64,000 bases of DNA from Phycisphaeraceae bacterium (GCA_020639155.1 JACKHF010000002.1:620001-684000); one strand, 5' to 3'; positions 9,798 to 18,837 are shown, counted from the first letter of the stretch. The notes: generated from the sequence alone by a model not told the origin. Numbers and translations: made by a program.

Positions 9798-10240
9798 AAC
9801 TCTCGGTCCAGTGTTTCCTCAGGCTTGCGTTCAGGAGTGGGATCATCGCCAAGATGCGGCGCGATCATCGTGCCGACAGTCTCGGAACGTGTTCGGTTGC
9901 GCGAGGTCCAGTACACCGTCACAGATACGTCGTACGGATCTCCCGATCGACCACCTTTGATGGACAAGTCAAACCAGAAGTTGTCGAACGGCGCAGCAAA
10001 CGTGCCCTCAAGTTTGTTCTCAGCAAGGTATCCCTCCGGCCCCAGCATCAGCACTTCGTTGAGCTTGCCATCGAGAAGCATCGCCGCAGTCTGGGTCCGC
10101 TCACCGGTCGCCTGCGCTCGGAGCGCACGCCCAGTGATTCCAAGCGATATCACAAGCACAATCGCGAGCACAACAGTGCCAGCAATCGCCTCAGCAAGGA
10201 TGATGCCAGTACGGGACGTTGGCGCTGCGTGACTCACCAC
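9794..10240 (-). CDS. gspI: Type II secretion minor pseudopilin GspI
   Basis: 148 residues. Prepilin-like N-terminus SRTG followed by IILAEAIAGTVVLAIV: Gly at -1 and Glu at +5 are kept, but the first mature residue is Ile rather than Phe or Met. The small C-terminal domain and the place between gspH and gspJ fit GspI, which nucleates the pseudopilus tip with J and K. It overlaps gspH by 7 bases. Sequence alone would only say 'pseudopilin'; the letter is assigned by gene order. Confidence 0.8.
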   Translation of the reverse strand: MVSHAAPTSRTGIILAEAIAGTVVLAIVLVISLGITGRALRAQATGERTQTAAMLLDGKLNEVLMLGPEGYLAENKLEGTFAAPFDNFWFDLSIKGGRSGDPYDVSVTVYWTSRNRTRSETVGTMIAPHLGDDPTPERKPEETLDREL

Positions 10241-10794
10241 ACCCAGTTCCCCCGTGCTGTGTCATCAAGATCGATCACATCAACTGATGTTGGCACTTCA
10301 TTTGATGTCGAGGACGCGGCTCGCATTGCCATCGGCTCAAGAGAAACAACCCATCTTCTGCCAGACGAGCGACTTTCAAGCTCGAACTCAAGACGGGCCC
10401 GGCGTTCAGCTTGCGCAAGCTCAAACCGCCATCCATCACGTCCGAGCAAGCCACCATCAGCGATTGCAGCGGTCAGATTCACCGCACCAAGATCAACCCT
10501 CGGTGTGATTGTGTCACGCTTCCAGAACGATCGAATCTCAGGGTTATCGTTCTCGATCAGCAGACCCAGCGTGTGCGCATCGGCATTGTACTCAATGGCA
10601 ATCGGCGCACTCGTCGCTGCATCACGAGCGGCTACCGACGAAAGAAACACCCTCACCATCTCCACGGTATCCTGTGCTGGCGCATCGGAGCGTCGCATAA
10701 GTCGGGGCGTAATAAAGCCCGCAATGATCGCGAGCATGGAGACAACCACGATCACTTCCACGAGTGTGAACGCCTGGCGCGGAGCACGTGTCAC
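10234..10794 (-). CDS. gspH: Type II secretion minor pseudopilin GspH
   Basis: 186 residues with the prepilin signal MTRAPRQA followed by FTLVEVIVVVSMLAIIAGF. Glu at +5 is present, but the residue before the cleavage site is Ala instead of the usual Gly. The C-terminal beta domain of about 150 residues is of GspH size. It overlaps gspG upstream by 4 bases and gspI downstream by 7. The letter rests on gene order. Confidence 0.82.
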   Translation of the reverse strand: MTRAPRQAFTLVEVIVVVSMLAIIAGFITPRLMRRSDAPAQDTVEMVRVFLSSVAARDAATSAPIAIEYNADAHTLGLLIENDNPEIRSFWKRDTITPRVDLGAVNLTAAIADGGLLGRDGWRFELAQAERRARLEFELESRSSGRRWVVSLEPMAMRAASSTSNEVPTSVDVIDLDDTARGNWVW

Positions 10795-11228
10795 CTGACA
10801 ATATCCGTGCTGTCACCCTCGCCGCCGGGCTGGCCATCCGCGCCATAGCTGATCACGTCAAAGTCATACGGGTTCTTGTTGCCGGGCACCTGGAGCACAT
10901 ATTTGTTCCCCCACGGATCAAGCAGCGCTTCAGCGTTCTTGACGTACGGCTCCCAGTCAGCTTCGGCGACATCGCCGGGACGATCCCACAGAATGTCGAT
11001 TGTGTCACCGGACTCAAGCTCGCCATGATCGATCTCAAACTGTTCGAGCGCGCTATAAAGCGATGCTGCATTCGCTGCTGCCATCTTTGCCTTGCTCTTG
11101 CCGATAGCACCGGTCAGACGTGTTGCAACAACCGCTGCAATCACACCAAGAATCGTCACAATCACGATAACCTCGACCAGCGTGAATGCGCTCCGTGCCG
11201 CGCGCTTTATGTTCGTTTTTTTCTGCAT
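10791..11228 (-). CDS. gspG: Type II secretion major pseudopilin GspG
   Basis: 145 residues. A basic leader ending in RSA is followed by FTLVEVIVIVTILGVIAAV; Glu is at +5 and, as in the next gene, -1 is Ala. The C-terminal part ('LLDPWGNKYVLQVPG', 'DFDVISYGADGQPGGEGDSTDI') is the classic GspG ending with the calcium-binding loop region. GspG forms the pseudopilus shaft. I start at the ATG at 11228 because AGGAGG (minus strand, 11240-11235) lies six bases ahead; two TTG codons fill the spacer. The preceding gap to gspF is only 35 bases. Confidence 0.95.
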   Translation of the reverse strand: MQKKTNIKRAARSAFTLVEVIVIVTILGVIAAVVATRLTGAIGKSKAKMAAANAASLYSALEQFEIDHGELESGDTIDILWDRPGDVAEADWEPYVKNAEALLDPWGNKYVLQVPGNKNPYDFDVISYGADGQPGGEGDSTDIVR

Positions 11229-11263
11229 CAACAACCTCCTCGCAGCGCCCTCATTGCGCTGTG

Positions 11264-12508
11264 TTATTGCGTAAACAGGCTCTCCTGCATCTGGATGATT
11301 GGCAGCAGCACCGCCACGATGACGCCGCCAACAAGCAGTGCAAGAACCACCACAAGCATCGGCTTGAATGCTTCCATTGCAATGCGAATGCTGGTTTCAG
11401 ATCGGTCCTCGAACGCGTCAGCAGCTCGAAGCAGCATCTCATCAAGACGTCCCGAACGCTCGCCAAGGTTCACAATCTGCACGAGCATCGCGGGGAAGTA
11501 TCCGCTTCGATCCATTGGCTCCGCGATTGATCGACCCGCAGAGACTTTATCTGCAACCTCTTCAACAACCACTTCCATCGCACGATTGCCGAGTGTCGCC
11601 TTTGTGACCCGCAGCGCGTTGAGAATCGGGATACCAGCGCCTGTCAGTGTGCCAAGCGTCCGAGTAAATCTCGCAACTGCAACATCACGAAGCACACGAC
11701 CAAGAAGCGGTGTCTGCAGCAGCATGCGATCGCTTGCGAGTCTGCCATCGTCGCTGTCACGGTATTTTTTGATGCCGACAATAACAAAGCCAATGGATGC
11801 AAGAATCAGCCACCACCACTGCGCGAGGAAATCTGTCGAACCAAGCAGAATACGTGTTGGCAGCGGGAGTTCAGCGCCTTGGCCAAGCTGGCCGATGATC
11901 TTCGGCACCACCACAGTCAGAATGACCGCTATTGAACCGCCAATAAGCACGAGCAGAATTAATGGATAGATCAACGCACTGACAACCTGCCTGCGCAGCT
12001 TCAGATCCTTTTCAAGCAGGTCCGCTGTCTGGCTTAGCACCTTTGCCATCTCACCAGATGCGTCACCCGCGCGGAACATGCTGATCGTCAGATCCGAGAA
12101 CGGCTTGCCCCAGTTTGCAGCAGCATCACCCAGAGACTTTCCACTCTCAACATCAGCCAGAATGGATGTGAGCAGCGCCTTCTGCGTTGGGGTTGCACCC
12201 TGCTTGCCGAGTGTCTGGATCGCCTGCACGAGTGGCAACCCCGCATCGAGCGCGGTTGCAAGCTCGCGCACAAACGAGGTCATCTCATTACGGTTCATCG
12301 CACGCGACTTGCGCCAGCCGCTGATATTCGCACCCGCATGCTCTAGCGATGCATCATTCTCGCTTCGCAGATCGGAGGAAACCTCCTCGACAGTGCCCGG
12401 CGTGATTCCCTTGCGCACAAGTTCACGCACAGCACTTGGGCGATCAAGCGCTTCGATCGTCGCAAAGCCGCTATCCGCGCCGAGCACCTTGTATCTGAAC
12501 ACCGCCAT
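11264..12508 (-). CDS. gspF: Type II secretion inner-membrane platform protein GspF
   Basis: 414 residues. Two tandem T2SF domains are visible: the first around residues 80-200 ('FVRELATALDAGLPLVQAIQTLG') and the second around 285-400 ('FTRTLGTLTGAGIPILNALRVT'). Three hydrophobic membrane segments lie near 180-205, 230-250 and the C-terminus, as in GspF/PilC. The N-terminal region, around 'MAVFRYKVLGADSGF', is also typical. GspF is the polytopic core on which GspE acts. The start ATG shares one base with the gspE stop. Confidence 0.95.
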   Translation of the reverse strand: MAVFRYKVLGADSGFATIEALDRPSAVRELVRKGITPGTVEEVSSDLRSENDASLEHAGANISGWRKSRAMNRNEMTSFVRELATALDAGLPLVQAIQTLGKQGATPTQKALLTSILADVESGKSLGDAAANWGKPFSDLTISMFRAGDASGEMAKVLSQTADLLEKDLKLRRQVVSALIYPLILLVLIGGSIAVILTVVVPKIIGQLGQGAELPLPTRILLGSTDFLAQWWWLILASIGFVIVGIKKYRDSDDGRLASDRMLLQTPLLGRVLRDVAVARFTRTLGTLTGAGIPILNALRVTKATLGNRAMEVVVEEVADKVSAGRSIAEPMDRSGYFPAMLVQIVNLGERSGRLDEMLLRAADAFEDRSETSIRIAMEAFKPMLVVVLALLVGGVIVAVLLPIIQMQESLFTQ

Positions 12509-14184
12509 CAGTTGCCTGCCCCATCAGAGGTGCGTGTACCTGATGAAAGGTCCGTTGGGAGTTCTTCCGTGTCCTGGGTTGAGCGAAGTACCTGCTCGAT
12601 ACTCGTCCGGCCAGCCAGAGCCTTCGCAAGGCCGTCCTCACGCATAGTGACAAAATCGCGACCAGCCTTGGTGCGAAGTTCCATCGGCCCAGCCTTGTTC
12701 GCGATTGCAGCACGAAGGTCTGAATGCACTGCCATCAACTCAAAGAAACCGATTCGCCCACGGTATCCCGAACCATTGCACTCATCGCACCCGCTGCCCT
12801 TCCACGCCATCCCATCATCAAACATTGCGCGCTCGCGCGATGACAGACGATGCCATGTTGCTTCAGAGATTCGGGCACGATCTCGACACTCTTGGCAGAT
12901 CTTCCGACCGAGTCGCTGTGCAAGCACACCCTCAAGCACGCTTGAGAGCAGGAACGGCTCGATGCCCATGTCAAGCAGACGTCCAATCGCACTCGGTGCG
13001 TTGTTTGTGTGCAGCGTCGAGAAGATCAGGTGGCCGGTCAGCGCAGCACGCACGGCAATCTCCGCTGTTTCGCCGTCACGAATCTCACCGACCATCACAA
13101 CATCGGGGTCCTGACGAAGGATTGATCGCAACCCTGTCGCGAAGGTAAGCCCACGCTTCGGATTTACCGGGATCTGATTGATGCCCGAGAGTTCGTACTC
13201 AACCGGATCTTCAATCGTAATAATTTTTTTGCCGGGGTCGTAGAGACGAGTCAGACACGCGTACAGCGTTGTTGTCTTACCGGATCCAGTAGGACCAGTG
13301 ACAAGCACCATCCCGTGCGGCAGATCGATCATCCGATGGATGCGGTTTCGATCATGCGCTTCCATACCAAGAGTTTCGAGGTCAAGTGAAATCGATTCCT
13401 TATCGAGAATACGCATCACAATCGACTCGCCGTAAATCGTCGGCACTGTCGAAACACGGATATCGATCTTGCGACCCTCAAATCGCAACGTGATATGCCC
13501 GTCCTGCGGTGCATACCGCTCGGCGATGTTCATACCAGCCATGATCTTGATACGTGACGTAATGGCAGGCTGGAGTGTCTTTGGTGGTGAGTCCTGCTCC
13601 ACCAGCACACCGTCGACGCGATACTTTACCGTCAGTTGTTTCTCGAACGGCTCGATATGGATGTCGGATGCACGAGCGCGAATGCCCTCAAGGATAATGA
13701 GATTGACGAGATTGATAAGCGACGGCTGCTCGGCCATGCGATGCAGGTCATCTGCTTCGATCGCCTGCAAGTTGGCAACAAGATCATCCTCGTCCGATTC
13801 GCCGCCAAGTCTGGCAGCCATCTTCGCAGCCGTCGTACCGAATGCCGACCGGATGAGTTGGTCAAACGCATCAGGCTCGATTGCTCTCGGCTGAACTGGT
13901 AGCGCCGCTGTCAGCGCAATTTCGTCAATCGCGTCTGCATCAGCCGTATCCATCATTGCCACCAGCAATCGGCCGTCATCGAACCCGAAGGGGACTGCTC
14001 GAAGCCGAACAGCCTGCTCGGCATCAATGAGTGACGACGCATCCGAGTTCAGCGAGGGCATCCGATCGAGAGGGCCCGTATCCGATTCGCTCTCGTCGGG
14101 CAGGGGTATGTCCAGACTGTCTCCGTTGAGCCCGGATTCGGGTAGGCGGAGCGACTGTTCGGGCTCTGTGGGCATGATCGTCAT
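12508..14184 (-). CDS. gspE: Type II secretion ATPase GspE
   Basis: 558 residues, cytoplasmic motor of the T2SS. An N-terminal N1E-like domain (about 45-130) is followed by the ATPase core with Walker A 'GPTGSGKTTT', Asp box/Walker B 'DPDVVMVGEIRD', His box 'GHLIFSTLHTN' and a zinc-binding four-Cys module (CQEC ... CDEC). It is the first gene of the operon; all later genes overlap or follow within 35 bases, so one transcript of about 13.4 kb is likely. A second ATG lies nine bases in (14175). I see no convincing ribosome binding site or promoter in 14185-14372. Confidence 0.96.
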   Translation of the reverse strand: MTIMPTEPEQSLRLPESGLNGDSLDIPLPDESESDTGPLDRMPSLNSDASSLIDAEQAVRLRAVPFGFDDGRLLVAMMDTADADAIDEIALTAALPVQPRAIEPDAFDQLIRSAFGTTAAKMAARLGGESDEDDLVANLQAIEADDLHRMAEQPSLINLVNLIILEGIRARASDIHIEPFEKQLTVKYRVDGVLVEQDSPPKTLQPAITSRIKIMAGMNIAERYAPQDGHITLRFEGRKIDIRVSTVPTIYGESIVMRILDKESISLDLETLGMEAHDRNRIHRMIDLPHGMVLVTGPTGSGKTTTLYACLTRLYDPGKKIITIEDPVEYELSGINQIPVNPKRGLTFATGLRSILRQDPDVVMVGEIRDGETAEIAVRAALTGHLIFSTLHTNNAPSAIGRLLDMGIEPFLLSSVLEGVLAQRLGRKICQECRDRARISEATWHRLSSRERAMFDDGMAWKGSGCDECNGSGYRGRIGFFELMAVHSDLRAAIANKAGPMELRTKAGRDFVTMREDGLAKALAGRTSIEQVLRSTQDTEELPTDLSSGTRTSDGAGN

Positions 14185-14372
14185 TGTTGGAAGCCAAACG
14201 CTGCTGGGGGGCTGTTATTACGTTCCAGGGACAGGAATCATCCCAAATGAACAACGAACACAAACAAGGTGTTCCCAAGAATAATCCAGGGAGAGGGTCT
14301 GAAACGAGGATGCGCTTCGTCAAGCTTTCTGGCGAATGAGTCTGCTACGAAGCCAATGGTGTGCCGCCGAGT

Positions 14373-15668
14373 TTACCCACCGCCAGCGGGAACCGGCTCA
14401 GCCAAAACAGCGGCCTCCTCGGCAGACTCATAGTTAGACTCATCGAACCTCTGATTGTATTCCATGTCCGGGAAAGCCTGCGGCAGACGGGCAATCTGGT
14501 CGTCATTCAACTGGTCCATCAACTGCTGACGAAACTGAGCATCAATCTGTCGCTTGACATCAATTGCGTCAGAGACAGATTCGTCTTCATCACCAAACAT
14601 GTACATCATCGTTTCAATCGAGAGTTCCTTCTCCGTTGCTTCAACGACCCGCAGCCACTTGTCGTTGGCAATCTTGATCTCTTTGAGGTATCTGTCTTGC
14701 AATGACCGGATGTTCTCAGCCTGATCACTATTCAGATCTGTGAAAGAAAGGGCCTTTTCCATCGCACGCTCTGTTGAGGAGGATCGATACACCCACGGAG
14801 CCGCGCGCTTGTGTACCTCTGTAAGAAACATCTCACGTTGTGACTCAGGCAGTGTCCGTTCGATCAAACTGGAATACCGCTTGTTCACTTCTTTCAGCGC
14901 TTTGGAAAGACTAATTGCGGTTCCCATGATCTCCATCTGTTGAGCCATATCAGGTTCAGCTGGATCCATCTCCATGCCAACATGGATCAGTTCCCAGACT
15001 TTCACCATCGACGTATCGAGTTCCTTCTCGTAGCGAAGCATCACATCGTCGAGTTCACTCTCTGGCTCAACTTGCAGCTCAACAGCTCGGCCCACATCAA
15101 TCAGGTCGACTGTCAGCCATGTGAGCGGCACAAAGTTTATGTCCATGATGATGCGGCGATGCCAGCGTTCGACGCGATCCCAAGCTCCAAGCTGCTTTTC
15201 GTCGAGAAGCAGTTGCACATCCTCAATGAACGTATCCTGCGCTGCAAAGGCGTCGCGCTGGATCTGTTGGAAATCAACCTGATCAAGTTGTATCTTTTCG
15301 ATATCAGCCTGATACTCGGCAAATGCGGTCTCGTCTCCTTTCTCAACTCTCTCCTGATACTTTGCAGCAACCTCCTTATAGGCTTTCTGCTGGTCAAGCA
15401 CCGGCTGATACAGCGCCCGGACCTGCGATCGATATCCTTTGAAGAGTGAAAGAACTGCATCCTTCTGTGCCTCGTCCATGTGTAACAATGACGCGACCTG
15501 ATCGACGTGCTTTGCACGAAATGTCATAAAGCTGAGTTCGCCCATCTCGGCATCGAGTTCGTCGTCTGTCATGCTCTGCTGGGCATAACACACCGTTGGC
15601 ACACAAAACCCCAGCAATGCGAATAACACCACGAGCCACATCCGTCCACGTTCAATGCCTCTGTTCAT
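14373..15668 (-). CDS. Exported helical LTxxQ-repeat protein, paralogue A
   Basis: 431 residues with a signal peptide ending near residue 30 (CYAQ). The mature protein is almost all helix and charged. It shows repeated short signatures: 'LHMDEAQKD' (about 62), 'LLDEKQLGAWDRVERWHRR' (about 155), 'LPESQREMF' (about 285), 'FTDLNSDQAENI' (about 317) and 'LNDDQIARLP' (about 395). The same signatures occur in the same order in the next two genes. The L-x-x-x-Q pattern recalls Spy/CpxP (LTxxQ) periplasmic chaperones, but here about five units are strung together in one chain. I do not recognise the family. The ribosome site GAGGAGA lies 7 bases before the ATG. The tail is acidic and ends PVPAGGG. 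Confidence 0.75.
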   Translation of the reverse strand: MNRGIERGRMWLVVLFALLGFCVPTVCYAQQSMTDDELDAEMGELSFMTFRAKHVDQVASLLHMDEAQKDAVLSLFKGYRSQVRALYQPVLDQQKAYKEVAAKYQERVEKGDETAFAEYQADIEKIQLDQVDFQQIQRDAFAAQDTFIEDVQLLLDEKQLGAWDRVERWHRRIIMDINFVPLTWLTVDLIDVGRAVELQVEPESELDDVMLRYEKELDTSMVKVWELIHVGMEMDPAEPDMAQQMEIMGTAISLSKALKEVNKRYSSLIERTLPESQREMFLTEVHKRAAPWVYRSSSTERAMEKALSFTDLNSDQAENIRSLQDRYLKEIKIANDKWLRVVEATEKELSIETMMYMFGDEDESVSDAIDVKRQIDAQFRQQLMDQLNDDQIARLPQAFPDMEYNQRFDESNYESAEEAAVLAEPVPAGGG

Positions 15669-15744
15669 CTCGTTTCTCCTCGGTGATATATCAGGCGACG
15701 AAATGCCTGCACGGATATGTGTACTCAGTAATCGCCCGTTCGGT

Positions 15745-17139
15745 TCACTTTTTCCCTACATCGTCAGCGGCTGCCCGATCGATAAACGTCCGCAGGAACG
15801 ATTGCCCCTTCTCGTCTTCGAGTGTGGGTAATCTGTTTCGCTGGTCCTCATTGAGCACGCGCACCAACCGGTCGATTCCCGCATCTTCCACTTTTTTTAC
15901 AGCTTCGCGGTGCTCTTTGTACATGTTGCCCATGCCCATCATGCTCATGGAAAGGGTCATCATGTCCATCTCAAGTTCCTGGGTCTCCTGCGACCGGGAC
16001 CATTTCTCCCGCTCAACATCGCGATCCCGGCACATCCGCTCATACGCGTCCTGTACTTGTTCCTTCTGGTCCGGATCAAGATCAGTAAAGCCTATTGCGG
16101 CCTGATAGGTACGATCCGCATTCGTTGTTGTGTAAATCATGGGAAAGCTCTCAGCCTGGAACAGCTTCTCAAATGCTTCGCGTTGCGCATCATCAAGTAA
16201 CCCACCGATCAACCGCACATGCGTGCGATTCATTTCTTTCAAAACAACACCAAACCGTTTCATTTCATCCATTGACTCGCTGATCTCCTGCATCATTGCA
16301 AAACCAGACGATGGATCGTCCACTATCTCTTCCTGCATCTCCATGGAAAGATCCTGCATTTCACGAGTCACCAGATAGAACTTTGTCGCAGGCAGATCCA
16401 TGTCCAGTTCCCATGCAAGCAGAGCTTCTCTAATGTCAGGGTGTGCATCCGGATCAACATCAATCCCCTTCAGGACGTCATACAGATCTACCGTCGAGCC
16501 GGATACAAGCATCTGATCGGATCCCTTGTCACGCCTGCGAAACATGCGAACGCGATCCATTTTTTTTAGTTGCGCTTCTGTCAACAACAGCTCGATATCA
16601 GATAGAAACTGTTTTTCGAGTGCTTCAGATTTATCCCAAAACTCTTTGTTCGTTTCCACCATCCCCTTCGCAAATGCACGCTGCTTTTCCTGTAGTGTTT
16701 TCTGATCAATCTCGCCAGTCTGCATTCCCTCGCGCACTTCATTCATCAGAGTGGTTCCCTGTTTCATGATCTCCGCAAGCTTCGAAGTGTAAACGCGGAT
16801 GTCTGCCCTGTACCCTTGATACATCAGTTGTACAGAATCCAACTGTGATTTATCAAGATCTAGAATCCTGCTGATTCTGTCCAGACTGCGACGCTTGATA
16901 ACAGCGCTGCGGTTCTCAAACACACCTACGCCGGCAGATTCCATGTCTTCAAACATGTTTTCTGCACCTTCGACCATCTCACGGGCAATCTCTTCATCCA
17001 TGCTTTGTGCTGACGCGTCACATGGCGCAATGCTCATCGATGCAAGTGCAATCAGAAGCATCACAAGCCAAGTGATACCTCTTTGCCCTTGTGCAACAAC
17101 AGATGCTGAGCGAAGAATGCGTTCAAATATGCGTGTCAT
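15745..17139 (-). CDS. Exported helical LTxxQ-repeat protein, paralogue B
   Basis: 464 residues from the ATG at 17139, chosen because it gives a clean signal peptide (basic start, hydrophobic 'WLVMLLIALASM', cleavage near ASAQ) and has GAGAAGAGGA just upstream; the longer frame to 17244 has no such signal. The architecture matches paralogue A: 'LDLDKSQLDSVQLMYQGYRADIR', 'LLTEAQLKKMDRVRMFRRR', 'STVDLYDVLKGI', 'LLDDAQREAFEKLF', 'FTDLDPDQKEQVQ', 'VLNEDQRNRLPTLED'. A Met-rich stretch (MDMMTLSMSMMGMGNMYKE) near residue 395 is unusual and absent from A and C. It is separated from A by 76 bases and is probably co-transcribed with it. Function unknown. Confidence 0.75.
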   Translation of the reverse strand: MTRIFERILRSASVVAQGQRGITWLVMLLIALASMSIAPCDASAQSMDEEIAREMVEGAENMFEDMESAGVGVFENRSAVIKRRSLDRISRILDLDKSQLDSVQLMYQGYRADIRVYTSKLAEIMKQGTTLMNEVREGMQTGEIDQKTLQEKQRAFAKGMVETNKEFWDKSEALEKQFLSDIELLLTEAQLKKMDRVRMFRRRDKGSDQMLVSGSTVDLYDVLKGIDVDPDAHPDIREALLAWELDMDLPATKFYLVTREMQDLSMEMQEEIVDDPSSGFAMMQEISESMDEMKRFGVVLKEMNRTHVRLIGGLLDDAQREAFEKLFQAESFPMIYTTTNADRTYQAAIGFTDLDPDQKEQVQDAYERMCRDRDVEREKWSRSQETQELEMDMMTLSMSMMGMGNMYKEHREAVKKVEDAGIDRLVRVLNEDQRNRLPTLEDEKGQSFLRTFIDRAAADDVGKK

Positions 17140-17250
17140 TCCAGGTATCCTCTTCTCGACAGGTGCTCTCACAACCCAGTGTACAGCTCGATCGTTTGCG
17201 TGTGATGGCACACTGTAGCAGAACCTCGCACCACAACCGAGCAAGCCGAA

Positions 17251-17300
17251 CTAAACACAAACCAGCCCCCGTCGGTTTTTCCGATTCGAGGGCTGGTGGT
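17251..17300 (-). terminator. Hairpin terminator downstream of paralogue C
   Basis: ACCAGCCC (17261-17268) pairs with GGGCTGGT (17290-17297), with a small inner stem TCGG/CCGA. On the minus strand the hairpin is followed by TTGTGTTTAG. It lies about 55 bases after the stop of the gene at 17356-18684, so that gene probably ends its own transcript and B/A start anew. Confidence 0.6.
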
Positions 17301-17355
17301 TTCAGAACTCATAAATAGTGCAGGCCGTTGGTTCGGTGCGTTCCCGGGTCATCGG

Positions 17356-18684
17356 TCACCGACCATCACCGTCGGAACGAATCTCGACGGTACGTTCAAA
17401 CGAGAACCCAACCCCATCTGAGGAGATAAAGGTCTCGCCACCCTCGTGCTGCTTTGGCGCTTCAGGCAGTTTGGCTTGCTGATCGGTCGTCAGGACTGAG
17501 GCCAGTTTCTGGTTCGTCCGCGTGTCGAGTTCTCGCTTTGCTTTTCGCTCAACCTCAACAGGATCGGTTACCTCCTCTTCATTATCGGTGCGCATCGCAA
17601 TGATGACCTGCCCACCGCCTGCAGCGAGGAATCCACCGCGGTTGCCATCCTCTTCCTGCGATCGCTTTGCACGCGCCCAGCGCTCATGGATTGCGCTCGC
17701 TTCGCGTTCGTAACTCTCACGGATCACGGCGATCTGTTCAGCCTGATCCGTCGTCAGATCGGCAAATCCCTGTGCCGTATCAAGACACTTTGATGCGTGC
17801 GTTGGGCTGTACACATCCGGAAACGCTGCGACATCAAATGCATGAGTAAACTTCGCCGCTTCTGCTTCAGGAAGCAGGAGCTTTACCTTGCGTGCAAAGC
17901 TTTCATTCAAGTTGCGAATACGAACCGATGCTTCACGCGTCTTTGCAACACGCTCTTGAACTTCTTCATCCTCAAAGTTGAACATCAGAACGCCTGATTG
18001 CGATTCGCCATCATCGGTCAGTGCCTTCTTCTCAAGCAGTGCCCGATCGATATCCATTTCATACCTGTCGAGTTCAGGATTGATCGTCTCACGCAACCCA
18101 TCGGAAAGCTCCATATCGTTGACGATGTCAATCAAGTCGACTGACTCGCCGCTCAGAAACCCTCGGCGCAGCAGTGTATCACGCCGACGATGGCGCTCCA
18201 CACGCGGAAAGAGCTCGAGTTGCTCGTCGCTCAGTAGCAGCTTGAGGTCTTCAAAGAATGCCTCTTCGTTTGCAGTGATCTCATTGCCATACCTTTGGCG
18301 GATGGCTGGAATGTCGTCCTGGATAATCGACATGTCGTGAGACTCATTAAAACCAGAGAGCACTTCGCGTATCTCGCTCGCCTGTGCGCGAGAGGTTTCA
18401 AGATATGTAGCTCTGTACCCTTCATGGAGTGCCTCAAGCATCTCTTTCTGATCATCAGTCAGATTCAGAAGTTTGCCATAGTCCTTGACAGCCGCCGCAC
18501 CAACAGAGCCCCCAACACCTCCACCGCTTCTTGCACCTGACACTGCAACAGGCCCGGTTGTCTCGGTGACAAACACAGCCTGACCAGTGGCTGATTGGGA
18601 AAGTGCGATGGAGCCGAGCAATGAAACCGCAACTCCATACTGCATGAGTTTACTTTGTGAACGAAGGTTTGAGGTCCCCAACAT
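17356..18684 (-). CDS. Exported helical LTxxQ-repeat protein, paralogue C
   Basis: 442 residues with a signal peptide to about residue 35 (SATGQA). A Gly-rich linker (about 50-65) precedes the helical body. The repeated signatures are the clearest of the three paralogues: 'LNLTDDQKEMLEALHEGYRATY', 'LLSDEQLELFPRVERHRRRD', 'ESVDLIDIVNDMEL', 'LLPEAEAAKFTHAF', 'FADLTTDQAEQIAVIRESYERE', 'VLTTDQQAKLPEAP'. Unlike A and B it has a short beta-like tail ('TFISSDGVGFSFERTVEI') at the C-terminus. AAGGAGA lies 8 bases before the ATG. The family is not recognised; a Spy/CpxP-like periplasmic role is a guess. Confidence 0.75.
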   Translation of the reverse strand: MLGTSNLRSQSKLMQYGVAVSLLGSIALSQSATGQAVFVTETTGPVAVSGARSGGGVGGSVGAAAVKDYGKLLNLTDDQKEMLEALHEGYRATYLETSRAQASEIREVLSGFNESHDMSIIQDDIPAIRQRYGNEITANEEAFFEDLKLLLSDEQLELFPRVERHRRRDTLLRRGFLSGESVDLIDIVNDMELSDGLRETINPELDRYEMDIDRALLEKKALTDDGESQSGVLMFNFEDEEVQERVAKTREASVRIRNLNESFARKVKLLLPEAEAAKFTHAFDVAAFPDVYSPTHASKCLDTAQGFADLTTDQAEQIAVIRESYEREASAIHERWARAKRSQEEDGNRGGFLAAGGGQVIIAMRTDNEEEVTDPVEVERKAKRELDTRTNQKLASVLTTDQQAKLPEAPKQHEGGETFISSDGVGFSFERTVEIRSDGDGR

Positions 18685-18837
18685 GCCAGCATCTCCTTGT
18701 CATAGGTCGGTTTGGATCAAATCACTCGCGCGAGCGATTAAACAGCGCACCTCAAGCGGGTTTCTCACACAAACAATCAATATGCTGATGAGCACACCGC
18801 TGCGTCCCGTCAGAAAAATGAGAGAACGATTGGCGGA

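Noticed and set aside
18725..18734. CTCGCGCGAG palindrome between paralogue C and the acetyltransferase gene
   Set aside because: Ten bases of alternating CG are expected by chance in this composition and no second copy is nearby.
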